40,348 bases of DNA. Origin: an uncultured bacterium (GTDB taxonomy: Bacteria > Planctomycetota > Uabimicrobiia > Uabimicrobiales > JABWCH01). The stretch's first letter is position 1. The number at the start of each line of letters is the position of its first letter. The position numbers were made by a program, and so were the translations under genes. Positions 17,701 to 25,338 of this stretch are shown piece by piece. The stretch spans positions 1 through 40,348 of the forward strand of contig CALKWO010000017.1 in assembly GCA_938003875.1 (NCBI GenBank), given 5' to 3'. The notes beneath the pieces are model-generated. The model saw only the letters and a program-made list of their open reading frames with translations, was not told where the DNA came from and searched no databases.

Positions 17701-18361
17701 GGGTATCATGATAGATTGCCTGGGCCTCTTTTTCTTTTTCAGGCTTGTCTTCTTTATGTAACAGCCAGTTGATACTTTTATTCGCCAGTGTCTTACTTGC
17801 TTCCAATAAAGAGGAAGTAGAGTACTTTGTACCTACGATCCCCTGCAAATGCTTCTCTCTCCAGTGCAGTGCATGTAAATCTTCTTTGTCCAGATACAAC
17901 AAAGCTTCTTTGTAAAGTTCCTCTTGTTTTCCTTCTTCCAGAGATTTCAATTTCTCGATGGTTTCCGCTTTGGAAGAAGCAGAAAATTTGCTTTTTCGCT
18001 CTAACAGATCTTCTATTGTCAGAACCTTTTTTTTGAGAAGATAGATAGAGCGGTGAGTAATCATAATCTTGTCTAAATCTGTTGGCCCTATTTTTTTTTG
18101 TAGGATGGCCATCTTGCAAAAAAGTATTCCCTGCACCCTTTTTTTCAGAAAGTCTATGAAAAAAAGAAGTTGCTCCATTTTGGGTTTAGGCAAAATCGCT
18201 TTGTATACAAAAATTTCTTCTAAATTCTTTATGACATTGTTTTGTTTTAATTTTTCTTGTGTCTTTAAAAAATCTTGAATTTTGCTTTTTTTAAAAAATC
18301 CATGACGAATAAGAAAGTCAGCCAAAAGATCATCTGGCAGGAAAAACTTATTGAAATCCAT
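14792..18361 (-). CDS. Membrane-anchored PQQ-type beta-propeller protein with cytoplasmic N-terminal region
   Basis: This 1189-residue protein has four regions. Residues 1-200 are helical, charged and probably cytoplasmic. A Pro/acidic linker (210-275) leads to one membrane helix (about 281-300, ALTGILVLLGFFFVYF). Residues 305-490 are helical and TPR-like. From about 500 on come repeated propeller blades of PQQ type, with motifs such as SSTGEILWETKLPG, VDTKKVLWKYKAKG and DASTGQLLWKKEQSG. The propeller should face the periplasm. In planctomycete receptor kinases a kinase domain usually sits in the cytoplasmic part; here it does not, but a soluble kinase is encoded two genes upstream. The start lies 7 bases after the previous stop, with AAGG overlapping that gene's end. 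The ligand is unknown. Confidence 0.8.
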   Translation of the reverse strand: MDFNKFFLPDDLLADFLIRHGFFKKSKIQDFLKTQEKLKQNNVIKNLEEIFVYKAILPKPKMEQLLFFIDFLKKRVQGILFCKMAILQKKIGPTDLDKIMITHRSIYLLKKKVLTIEDLLERKSKFSASSKAETIEKLKSLEEGKQEELYKEALLYLDKEDLHALHWREKHLQGIVGTKYSTSSLLEASKTLANKSINWLLHKEDKPEKEKEAQAIYHDTPPPSLLEVPPSQSTNIPEKIPPVYDAEDEKEEDFSDDLEKTGDFVAVSYEEPAHSHYTMKIAFALTGILVLLGFFFVYFSENKESKLVSEIQHLLENKKYQESEEKCIEFRKKYPLSKNNVQVTETLQDLLMKRADICFRQDKLSEARDLLLEAAQLQRKGKKIEEIEGFLKELEKHILENSNKEQWIKASQNFQSAIQKEDLEEAEKILQWLQANTTESQALEKTVLLSQDLQKAKEKSSLAKYCYYSKEALPPKFSFIASPLEQKNIMRMALSGQEIVHEFSEETGYFFAIASGYLYAFHAGNGKVAWIEYLGGENSFPPVFLSGSREYFNMNLIEKILVVRPCNNSLLMIQSSTGEILWETKLPGLIATRPVLHKDKAYIACLDRYCYRIDVATGRLEGAYLSGEIALFAPCFDKKRQLLYLPCTEKIYAYHIQEGRLAFTLPTPKGLASELICVASYLIATTSQKETSYIHFYLVKGEKSKIEASYLKKASLPGTIKNMPSLAGGILAVLTDTHLGCYGIHATNPQEAFFPLGAEGGVGLEAKRHGFVLFSNFLRDLIVAQGDIGIYTFQDIENNTSPPVKTKNYRDRNERNLETYQPLQRNGNLLFWARHGENYHYHLTCVRMDKDRITPLWQKQIAPCITSAPLGTQDGRILFSTHEGNLHEVYLSESNQICYRIFASTKAEGRQPLYIPEEEGRLLVVGKRQSIQLLDAITGIPLSWQADIPPQGEIGKCIYANNSIFLGTESGVFAFSAQSGKKTYLEFSEFRGKPFLSGLAFAQNTLWAGSDNGNLYQLALTKASPFPYLEKIWSWETQGPIRSEFLLHENHLYFGSDDNYLYKFCVDTKKVLWKYKAKGPVRTMPILHENILYFSSEQRFFYALDASTGQLLWKKEQSGKISSPLYHKGYIYIATLSGEFASYNAKTGQESFLSHLGNPIFSSPISLGDYILVGGSDGFIYMTNVSKQQ

Positions 18362-18367
18362 ATTGAT

Positions 18368-19558
18368 TTACCTTGATTTTTGTATCATAAAAAAGTCTAA
18401 GTCTACTTTTATAATGCTTTTCCAGTCTTCTTTTTGTGTATCGGCAGAATAGCGTATTATAGAATGGCTTCTGGGCAAAAGAAGATCGCTCTGTCTTATT
18501 ACTGCTATGGAAAAAGTATGGAAAAGAGCATCTGTGTTGTCCTTGGATTTTAACAAAAAACCAGGCAACTCCAGAGCCATTTTTTGGCCTGGTTCTAAAA
18601 ATTTTTCCAAAGAGCGTATTTCGGATTCCGCCTGGAGATGTTTTAAGAATATGCCAGAACAGGAAAGGTTGGTTATTTCTAACTCTTTTCCTCTAGCTAT
18701 CTGTAGTTCCAGAGGAATCTCCTCTCTTTGTTTTTGGATTTTTTTATAGGCTATTTCATAGGTAAAATTTTGCAATAGAGGAACATTCAAAAGAAGCAAA
18801 AATTCTGTGCTGTATTCCTTGAAAATACCACATATTTCTTCTATTTGATCTTCCCTTATAATTTCTACCACTACCTTTCGTCCAATATAATTTTCCAGGA
18901 TAGGATCATAATTATTTCCCATATAACCAATGATATCCGCACCTATATTGGAAATCTGTTTTTCTTGATTTAAAATCAAGGAAGAAGGCGATTTTTTCTG
19001 CATTTGTCCGATCAGCATAGAGATGGTCTGGGTAAAAGCATCTCGGAAAGATCCAAGAAGATTCCGAAAATAGCGGGAAAATTTTCTATAATAGCCAGGA
19101 TTGCAGGTAATCTTAATCTGCTTTTCTCTTTTTGCTTTGCTGGCAGGAGAAAGATTGTCCTGATGGCGAGCGATCCAGAATATAGAGGGGAATTCGCTTT
19201 TATACAGTATATGGCTATACCGTAGGACACCCTCCCCTGATGGTTTATCGAAAAGCAATTCGATTCCTGTGGAATGAAGCGTAAATGTACCATGAATATT
19301 TTTCTGCGTTTTGTTTTGCACAGTAACTTTGTCTTTGGCAAAGGACTTCATGCACTTATCTACTGCTCTTGCCTTACAAATAAATCCAATAAAAGCACTT
19401 ATAAAAACAAGAGCAATGGAAATGCTCAACGCATTTTCCCATACAACCGAAAAAAATACGGACATAGCATTCCATAAAGATTGCAGAAAGGGACTTTCGA
19501 TCTCTTTAAGGTTGCAACCATAAAGAAAAAAAATAGGAAGTATTTTTATATAACGCAT
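18368..19558 (-). CDS. Conserved membrane protein of unknown function
   Basis: This 396-residue protein has a short N-terminal hydrophobic stretch ending LYGC (C15, a possible lipobox) and a membrane segment at about 42-61, followed by a large soluble part. A block at about 217-260, YDPILENYIGRKVVVEI then GIFKEYSTEFLLLLNV, looks like a small beta-barrel domain; I believe similar blocks occur in planctomycete proteins but cannot confirm this. The C-terminal third (LEITNLSCSGIFLKHL, FLEPGQKMALELPGFLL) is PilZ-like in feel, without the RxxxR motif being evident. AGGAG stands 6 bases before the ATG. It lies between a Ser/Thr kinase (19 bases upstream) and the propeller protein (6 bases downstream), so a shared signalling role is inferred. 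Confidence 0.65.
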   Translation of the reverse strand: MRYIKILPIFFLYGCNLKEIESPFLQSLWNAMSVFFSVVWENALSISIALVFISAFIGFICKARAVDKCMKSFAKDKVTVQNKTQKNIHGTFTLHSTGIELLFDKPSGEGVLRYSHILYKSEFPSIFWIARHQDNLSPASKAKREKQIKITCNPGYYRKFSRYFRNLLGSFRDAFTQTISMLIGQMQKKSPSSLILNQEKQISNIGADIIGYMGNNYDPILENYIGRKVVVEIIREDQIEEICGIFKEYSTEFLLLLNVPLLQNFTYEIAYKKIQKQREEIPLELQIARGKELEITNLSCSGIFLKHLQAESEIRSLEKFLEPGQKMALELPGFLLKSKDNTDALFHTFSIAVIRQSDLLLPRSHSIIRYSADTQKEDWKSIIKVDLDFFMIQKSR

Positions 19559-19577
19559 GGGGGTTCTCCTTGCAAGA

Positions 19578-20561
19578 TCAAATATATTTTTCTAAAATCT
19601 GTATCAGCTCTTTTTTAAACTCTTTCATGGAAGCTGGCCTTTTTTGAGGTGAGACGGACAAGGTTTTTAGAACAAACCCATTGAGTTCCATGGGCATATT
19701 CATACCATCTTTTACAGGGGGCTTGGGCGGCGCAGTCAATTGTTTAGGAAGAAAATCTTCAGGATCTTCTGCCACAAAGGGAAAATTTCCACTTATCAAT
19801 TCATAGAGAATGACTCCCATAGAATAAATATCACACTGGGGAGTAAATTTTTTCTGCCACGCTTCGGGTGCCATATAGCAAGGAGTACCAATCGCGCCTT
19901 TGGTCAATTTCAATGTCTGGTCTATTCGCCTTGCCATTCCAAAATCAGCGAGGTAGGGGTGGTCTCCGTCCAAAAAAATATTTTCTGGTTTGACATCTCT
20001 ATGGAGAATACCATTATCATGAGAATATTCTAATGCTTTGACAATACAAAGGAAGATTGCCAGAAGAGGTGCTATGTCTTGGAATGTACGAGAATTCGGC
20101 AAATTGTCCATCCTTTTGGCTAAAGTATCAGGAATATAAGGAGCTATGAAATAGTATTCTTCTTTTTGCTCCCCTTGCTCTATTGGCTTTAAAATATAAG
20201 GGTGAGAGAGTTTTATCATGATCGAATATTCCCTGATAAACCTCTCTCTTGCTTCATCAGAAAGCTTTTTAGGGCTAAGTCTCTTGATAGCGACAAATTC
20301 CCTGGTTCCCTGCTTCCATCCCTTATAGATTGTGCATGCACTCCCCTCTGCAATAGGATATAGTGCATGATAAGCACCAAAAACAATAGGATATATTTCT
20401 TTATCCTCACAGCTTTCCTGAGGCTTAATCTGATAATTTTTTTGAAGCCAGCCTGTATCTATTTCTCCCTGGCTATGAATTTTTTTTAACCAGGCTTCAT
20501 CTTCCTGGGAAATAGAATACTGATCTTTTAAAATTTTTAAGATTTCTTCAAATACAGTCAA
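19578..20561 (-). CDS. Soluble Ser/Thr protein kinase (Hanks type)
   Basis: This 327-residue kinase has a full catalytic core: AIK with K93, HRDVKPEN (catalytic D189, N194), DFG (206-208), and GTPCYMAPE ending at 233. The glycine loop is degenerate (AEGSACTIYKG). Residues 1-60 form a small helical N-terminal region of unknown role. There is no membrane helix and no sensor domain, unlike typical bacterial receptor kinases. Translation starts at a TTG, supported by GGAG 8 bases upstream; no better ATG is in frame before the kinase fold. It is the first gene of a three-gene operon with a membrane protein and a propeller protein, which probably supply the membrane anchor and sensor. Confidence 0.9.
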   Translation of the reverse strand: MTVFEEILKILKDQYSISQEDEAWLKKIHSQGEIDTGWLQKNYQIKPQESCEDKEIYPIVFGAYHALYPIAEGSACTIYKGWKQGTREFVAIKRLSPKKLSDEARERFIREYSIMIKLSHPYILKPIEQGEQKEEYYFIAPYIPDTLAKRMDNLPNSRTFQDIAPLLAIFLCIVKALEYSHDNGILHRDVKPENIFLDGDHPYLADFGMARRIDQTLKLTKGAIGTPCYMAPEAWQKKFTPQCDIYSMGVILYELISGNFPFVAEDPEDFLPKQLTAPPKPPVKDGMNMPMELNGFVLKTLSVSPQKRPASMKEFKKELIQILEKYI

Positions 20562-20682
20562 TGTTTTTTCTCCGATATTTTGTAGCGTATTTTCCCTTTT
20601 TAATTTTTCCTATAGATCATGCTTTATTTTATAAAATAATCGCTAAAATAGCAAGCAATGGTTTTCTATAAATCCTTTTCCC

Positions 20683-20710
20683 TTGACAAAGAAAAAAAAA
20701 TATCTAAGAT
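20683..20710 (+). promoter_or_regulatory. Possible sigma70-type promoter toward hppA
   Basis: TTGACA (20683-20688) and TAAGAT (20705-20710) are separated by 16 bases. The -35 is perfect and the -10 is poor (4 of 6). If used, it gives a leader of about 240 bases that includes the 20749-20790 hairpin. Confidence 0.35.
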
Positions 20711-20748
20711 TTAAGATATGGAATTCTTAATAATAATTCGCAGCTACA

Positions 20749-20790
20749 GCCAAATGGAACAGTGCTATTGCATAGCACTGCTCATTTGGC
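20749..20790. repeat. Long imperfect palindrome / hairpin upstream of hppA
   Basis: GCCAAATG and CATTTGGC form the outer arms, CAGTGCTA and TAGCACTG the inner arms, with a 5-base loop and a small internal mismatch. That gives about 16 pairs. No T run follows on either strand, so it does not look like a terminator. Confidence 0.75.
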
Positions 20791-20852
20791 ACTGGCTTTT
20801 TGGCACTTTAAGTACTTAGTAAGCGCATCTCGGATGGATTGCATACATTAAA

Positions 20853-20907
20853 AAGAACCACAGATAGACAAATAGATTTTACCACGAAGAACACGAAGTG
20901 CACAAAG
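20853..20907. repeat. ACCACAGA-type dispersed repeat, single arm
   Basis: AAGAACCACAGATAGACA followed by ACCACGAAGAACACGAAG and TGCACAAAG. The same unit recurs as inverted pairs at 23883-23995 and 35509-35722. Here only one arm is present. Confidence 0.7.
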
Positions 20908-20954
20908 TTTAAAAATGAGTAGTAAATTTTTTCTAATCATGCTAAGGAGGATTT

Positions 20955-23039
20955 ATGACCACACTGCATATAGGGCTAGCCTTTTTACTAGCCAGCAGTA
21001 TTCTAGCTTTACTTTATGCTTTTAACCGAACTCGATGGATTTTTCGTCAACCTGTAGAAAACGCGGAACTTATACGTATCAGTGGGTATGTAAGAGATGG
21101 TGCGATGGCCTTTCTGAAACGAGAATTCAGCGTTCTTCTTCCCTTTGTTTTCATCATAGCGGCTTTCCTGGCTTTAGCTAATACAGGGGCTTTACGATTT
21201 CAGGCTCTTAGCTTTGTTTTGGGAGCAACTACATCCGCACTGGCTGGTTTCATTGGTATGTACGTCGCTACAGGGGCCAACAGCCGAACAACACAAGCTG
21301 CCCAGAAGGGCATTCATGAAGCTCTCAAGGTAAGCTTTACTGGTGGAAGCGTTATGGGTATGTGCGTGGTTGGATTGGCAATGGCTGGTATCTTTATAGT
21401 TCTTTCCGTTGATTTGTATTTTGTAGCACCTTCTATCCAAAACTTTGCAACAGAAACGCTCCAGATTCTCTCTGGTTTCAGCCTTGGTGCCAGCACAATG
21501 GCTTTATTCGCTCGTGTTGGAGGCGGTATTTTCACGAAAGCAGCAGATGTTGGTGCTGATCTCGTGGGAAAAATTGAAGCTGGTATTCCAGAAGACGATC
21601 ATAGAAACCCAGCGACCATTGCAGATAACGTTGGCGACAATGTAGGTGACGTTGCTGGCATGGGCGCAGATCTCTTTGAAAGCTATGTTGGCTCTATCGT
21701 TGGAGCTATGATTTTAGGAGCAGGCATCGTTGCCAGTGAGGCTCTGAAATTTAAGCTAGCCGTTTTCCCTCTCGTCATGGCTGGCTTAGGCATATTGGCA
21801 AGTATGATCGGCGTTCAATTTGTACGTATTCGTAAGGGAAGAAGCCCTCAGATGGCTTTAAATATAGGAACTTTCGCTGCTGCTATCTTTGCTTCCATAT
21901 TTACTTTTATCGCCAGCTTTTTCTTTTTTGGCAAGGAAACCTTTGATCCTTCTAACAAAGGAGTCCAGGTAGGATATATTTCTATCTTTGTTTCCAGCGT
22001 TCTGGGGATGGCATCAGGAATCTTTCTGGGTCTTTTGACAGAATACTTCACAGGAACAGGAACAAGACCAGTCAAAAGAATCGTCAAATCCTGTGAAACA
22101 GGAGCAGCCACCAACCTTATTACGGGCATGGGAATGGGAATGCTCTCTACTTTCCCTCCAATCCTTGTGATCATGGCAGCTATTCTGGCAGGAAATGCAC
22201 TTTGCGGACTTTATGGTATTGCTATCGCAGCATTAGGTATGCTTATGACATTAGGAATCCAGCTATCCGTAGATGCTTATGGCCCTATCGCCGATAATGC
22301 AGGTGGACTGGCAGAAATGAGCGAATTTCCAACAAGTGTAAGAAACATTACAGACACTCTGGACGCTGTAGGCAATACGACAGCAGCTATAGGTAAAGGC
22401 TTTGCTATTGGCTCTGCTGCCCTTACTTCTATTATATTGTTTACTGCTTTTCGCAATGAATTGAATATACCTACAATAGATATATTAAATATCAATGTGC
22501 TTTCTGGTCTTTTGCTAGGAGCGGCAATCCCCTACCTTTTTAGCTCCCTTGCTATGGTAGCAATAGGTGAGGCTGCTTTTGCTATGGTGGAAGAAGTGCG
22601 CCGCCAATTTAAAGAGAAACCAGGAATACTGACAGGGACAGACGAGCCTGATTACAAAAAATGTGTAGATATATCCACCACCAGTTCTTTGAAAAAGATG
22701 ATGCTCCCTGGAATCATTGCAGCTACAACACCTGTTATAGTAGGGTTTTGTTGCGGTGTAGAAATGCTCACAGGCCTTCTGATTGGCGTAAATGGTAGTG
22801 GAGTTGTCCTTGCTATTTTCATGGCGAACTCTGGTGGTGCATGGGACAATGCAAAGAAAATGATTGAAACTGGAGAAAGTGGCGGGAAAGGAAGCCCTGC
22901 CCATAAAGCATCTATTGTAGGTGATACTGTCGGCGATCCCTTCAAAGATACTGCAGGCCCAAGCCTTAACATTTTAATTAAGCTCATGGCAATTGTTTCT
23001 CTGGTCATTGCTCCTATGCTAAAAACTTTTTGGAGATAA
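20955..23039 (+). CDS. hppA: K+-dependent membrane-bound pyrophosphatase (H+ or Na+ pump)
   Basis: This 694-residue integral membrane protein has about 16 helices. It couples hydrolysis of pyrophosphate to ion export across the cytoplasmic or an internal membrane. Family motifs are intact: DVGADLVGK (198-206), DDHRNPATIADNVGDNVGD (214-232), and the C-terminal GDTVGDPFKDTAGPS. The segment GNTTAAIGKG (473-482) has Ala and Gly where K+-independent enzymes have Lys and Thr, which marks the K+-dependent subfamily. That subfamily includes both H+ and Na+ pumps, and I do not assign the ion. The ribosome binding site AAGGAGG is 4 bases before the ATG. The next gene starts 3 bases after the stop. Confidence 0.95.
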   Translation: MTTLHIGLAFLLASSILALLYAFNRTRWIFRQPVENAELIRISGYVRDGAMAFLKREFSVLLPFVFIIAAFLALANTGALRFQALSFVLGATTSALAGFIGMYVATGANSRTTQAAQKGIHEALKVSFTGGSVMGMCVVGLAMAGIFIVLSVDLYFVAPSIQNFATETLQILSGFSLGASTMALFARVGGGIFTKAADVGADLVGKIEAGIPEDDHRNPATIADNVGDNVGDVAGMGADLFESYVGSIVGAMILGAGIVASEALKFKLAVFPLVMAGLGILASMIGVQFVRIRKGRSPQMALNIGTFAAAIFASIFTFIASFFFFGKETFDPSNKGVQVGYISIFVSSVLGMASGIFLGLLTEYFTGTGTRPVKRIVKSCETGAATNLITGMGMGMLSTFPPILVIMAAILAGNALCGLYGIAIAALGMLMTLGIQLSVDAYGPIADNAGGLAEMSEFPTSVRNITDTLDAVGNTTAAIGKGFAIGSAALTSIILFTAFRNELNIPTIDILNINVLSGLLLGAAIPYLFSSLAMVAIGEAAFAMVEEVRRQFKEKPGILTGTDEPDYKKCVDISTTSSLKKMMLPGIIAATTPVIVGFCCGVEMLTGLLIGVNGSGVVLAIFMANSGGAWDNAKKMIETGESGGKGSPAHKASIVGDTVGDPFKDTAGPSLNILIKLMAIVSLVIAPMLKTFWR

Positions 23040-23042
23040 TCT

Positions 23043-23828
23043 ATGTCTTATCCAAAACACCTATATATGACTTTGTATCCAAACAATGCTCTTATTGGCA
23101 GCCAGCTACTCCCTGATCAGTTTGCCAAGCACTATACATGTGGTTCCAGCCGCCATTATAGTGGAAAAGTCGTTTTTGCGGAAGTGGATATAAATTACAG
23201 ACATGACTTTTTCCCTATTGATGAGATACTGAAAGAAATTGTACCTCATGAAGACGGCAGACCTAAGGCTACAAAATTTATCAGCAGCTATCGCGTCCTG
23301 GAGCATGTGGAATTTTCTGCGATTCAGAATCTATATCTGGTTACTCAGGAAGGATATTCTCTTGAGCTGAAAGCAGAACCCCATACAGCAGAACATACAG
23401 CAAACAGAATAAGACTTTACGCAGAAATAACACCCATGCGCATGATGGCACTTTCTAAATATGATTTTCCTACTTTTGGAAAATATATAACCGATCCTAA
23501 AATACCTAAAAGTGCTCCTATTCAGTTTTATACTCAATTAGAGATAGATCTGCCTAGTTTTATCGATGAGTTTGAGCAGAATCCTTTCCGATCCAGCCCA
23601 ATACGGAATGTTCATCCTTCTACACTTAGGGATTCTTACTATGAGCTGCTCAAAGATGACAATAAACCTAACAAGGGCATAGCACTAGACAGCCATCTTG
23701 ATGACTTCAGTTTCAAAATCATACGACATGGCTTCATGTTTGCCAGCCAGAAAGACACAAAATTTTTCCCTATGATAGATCATCATGAAATAGAAAACAA
23801 ACATTTCCGTTTCTGGCGAACCATGTAG
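23043..23828 (+). CDS. Conserved protein of unknown function co-encoded with hppA
   Basis: I do not recognise a named family in this 261-residue soluble protein. It has no signal peptide or membrane segment. Regions that look constrained are PKHLYMTLYPNNALIGSQLLP at the N-terminus, CGSSRHYSGKVVFAEVDINYR, PHEDGRPKATKFISSYRVLEH and, near the end, FRFWRTM. The mixture of short strands and conserved Arg, Lys and His suggests an enzyme or ligand-binding protein. It starts 3 bases after hppA, so translation is probably coupled and a role tied to pyrophosphate or ion-pump function is possible, though unproven. Confidence 0.75.
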   Translation: MSYPKHLYMTLYPNNALIGSQLLPDQFAKHYTCGSSRHYSGKVVFAEVDINYRHDFFPIDEILKEIVPHEDGRPKATKFISSYRVLEHVEFSAIQNLYLVTQEGYSLELKAEPHTAEHTANRIRLYAEITPMRMMALSKYDFPTFGKYITDPKIPKSAPIQFYTQLEIDLPSFIDEFEQNPFRSSPIRNVHPSTLRDSYYELLKDDNKPNKGIALDSHLDDFSFKIIRHGFMFASQKDTKFFPMIDHHEIENKHFRFWRTM

Positions 23829-23882
23829 TGATTCAAAGAGAGAACTACGGATAAGCACAGAGCAGCAGAGCTGCCAAAAAAA

Positions 23883-23995
23883 AGAACCACAGATAGACAC
23901 AGATAAACGCAAATAAAATAATTTTTTTTCATAGTATAAAATTTTGAAATTTATAAAAATTATCCGTGTTTATTTGCGTTCATCTGTGGTTCTTT
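23883..23995. repeat. ACCACAGA-type inverted repeat pair
   Basis: The left arm begins AGAACCACAGATAGACAC (from 23883) and the right arm ends TCATCTGTGGTTCT (to about 23993), with an AT-rich loop of about 40 bases. It fills most of the gap between the hppA operon and the DUF192 gene. Confidence 0.75.
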
Positions 23996-24066
23996 CTCTT
24001 TTGTCAAAATACTTTTGTCTCATCAACTATATAGTAATTTTTATTGCAAAATATTAAGGATTAAGA

Positions 24067-24528
24067 ATGTTTTTTAAAGTCTGGATTTTTCTTTTTTCTC
24101 TTATTCTTCTTTGTAGCTGTGATAAAGCAGATAAGAAAACATCCTATCATACCTTGAAGATTGGAGAGAATACTATTTTTGTGGAAGTGGCAGACACAGA
24201 AGCCACAAGAGCTACTGGCCTTATGCATCGATCTTCTATACCAGAAAATTACGGGATGCTTTTTGTATACTCAAAGCCAGCAAAACTTTCCTTTTGGATG
24301 AAAAATACCCATATTCCTCTTTCCATTGCTTTTTTAGATGAAAAAGGCATCATTACCGATATTTTTGAAATGGCTCCCTATGATGGGAGGCCTGACTACA
24401 GTCTACCAAGCTATAGTTCACAAAAAGAAGTAAAATATGCCTTAGAGATGAGGCAAGGCTTTTTTAAAGGAAAAAATATCAAGGTAGGCGATCTAGTAAA
24501 ATTCCCTGATGCTATCAGAAAACTTTAA
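24067..24528 (+). CDS. DUF192-family exported lipoprotein
   Basis: This 153-residue protein has an N-terminal signal ending LLCSC (C18), a near-lipobox, followed by a complete DUF192 domain: RATGLMHRSSIPENYGMLFVY, LSFWMKNTHIPLSIAFLDEKG and a C-terminal YALEMRQGFFKGKNIKVGD. The family is small, all-beta and of unknown function, often exported. AAGGATTAAG precedes the ATG. It is the first gene of a tight three-gene run ending in rnpA. Confidence 0.82.
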   Translation: MFFKVWIFLFSLILLCSCDKADKKTSYHTLKIGENTIFVEVADTEATRATGLMHRSSIPENYGMLFVYSKPAKLSFWMKNTHIPLSIAFLDEKGIITDIFEMAPYDGRPDYSLPSYSSQKEVKYALEMRQGFFKGKNIKVGDLVKFPDAIRKL

Positions 24529-24539
24529 ATAAGGGATTT

Positions 24540-24956
24540 ATGATGAAACCCTGGCAAACCATATTTTTCTTAGGAATTGGCTGTTTTCTAGTTATAATCA
24601 CCCAGTATATTTCTACAATACGCACTGTAGTGGTTGAAAATGAATTCCAGATGGCATGTGAAAAAATCAAAAAGCAATTCGATCTGCAAAGAATCAATAT
24701 TGTTCATTTTAAACGCCCAGAAGAATACAGAATCATCATTACGCCTAAGATTGTTATGAACCAGCAGGAAGCTTTACAAAAAATGGAGGAAATTGGGCTT
24801 TTTTTTAAAAAAAATTGTGTTCCTTTCTCTACAACCAAAATCAAGATATTGCATATAAAGGAAATTTCTAGCGGATGTTCTTCTAAGACAATAAGATTAG
24901 AAAAAACTCTTGACCCTAAAGTAAAAGAAATTCCTGTGAACCCTAAAAAAGAATGA
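24540..24956 (+). CDS. Small single-pass membrane protein, function unknown
   Basis: This 138-residue protein has one N-terminal membrane helix (about 7-25, TIFFLGIGCFLVIITQYIS) and a basic soluble part with alternating strands and helices. I recognise no domain. AAGGG lies just before tandem ATG codons. The stop overlaps the rnpA start as ATGA, so the two are translationally coupled. Confidence 0.65.
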   Translation: MMKPWQTIFFLGIGCFLVIITQYISTIRTVVVENEFQMACEKIKKQFDLQRINIVHFKRPEEYRIIITPKIVMNQQEALQKMEEIGLFFKKNCVPFSTTKIKILHIKEISSGCSSKTIRLEKTLDPKVKEIPVNPKKE

Positions 24957-25324
24957 AACAATATCCTTTTTCTCAAAAATATAGAATACAGAAGCCAAAG
25001 GAATTTTCGCTTGTATTCGCACAAGGCAAAAAGTTTCAAACAAAGCATCTGACTGGCATTAGTATCTCAAATGATTTGCCTTACTTCCGTCTTGGTATAA
25101 GCATTGGAAAACGCTATGGCAAAGCTAATAAAAGGAATGTTTTTAAGCGTCTTATTCGAGAATCCTTTCGTACTGAACCCTTACGATTTACGCAAGGGTT
25201 TGATCTGGTTATTTTGCCTTTCCATAAAGAAAAAATTTTAGATTTTGCTATATTTCAGCAAGAACTCCAGCAGATAATGCAGGCTATTGTGAATCATCAC
25301 CAGCAGACAAAAAAGACTGAATAA
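24953..25324 (+). CDS. rnpA: Ribonuclease P protein component
   Basis: This 123-residue basic protein carries the RNR motif KANKRNVFKRLIRE (57-70), the N-terminal RIQKPKEFSLVFAQGKK used in pre-tRNA leader contact, and GFDLVILPF. It is the protein cofactor of RNase P, which matures the 5' ends of tRNAs. In most bacteria rnpA sits between rpmH and yidC near the origin; neither is here. Instead it overlaps a small membrane-protein gene by 4 bases. The RNase P RNA gene was not seen in the window. Confidence 0.92.
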   Translation: MKQYPFSQKYRIQKPKEFSLVFAQGKKFQTKHLTGISISNDLPYFRLGISIGKRYGKANKRNVFKRLIRESFRTEPLRFTQGFDLVILPFHKEKILDFAIFQQELQQIMQAIVNHHQQTKKTE

Positions 25325-25338
25325 ATAGCGTTCTATTT
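25323..25338. terminator. Weak bidirectional hairpin between convergent rnpA and NlpC/P60 genes
   Basis: AAATAG (25323-25328) and CTATTT (25333-25338) form a perfect 6-base A/T-rich stem with a CGTT loop, covering both stop codons. There is no long T run. It may serve both genes but is thermodynamically weak. Confidence 0.3.

Larger units (their letters stand above)
20562..20954. other. Divergent intergenic region between kinase operon and hppA
   Basis: This stretch of 393 bases holds a long hairpin (20749-20790), a possible promoter for hppA, and a half-copy of the ACCACAGA repeat (20853-20907). I see no gene in it. Confidence 0.8.

Noticed and set aside
23829..24066. Inverted ACCACAGA repeat considered as a CRISPR or terminator
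   Set aside because: There are only two arms, no regularly spaced unique spacers and no T run after the stem. It is a dispersed inverted repeat.
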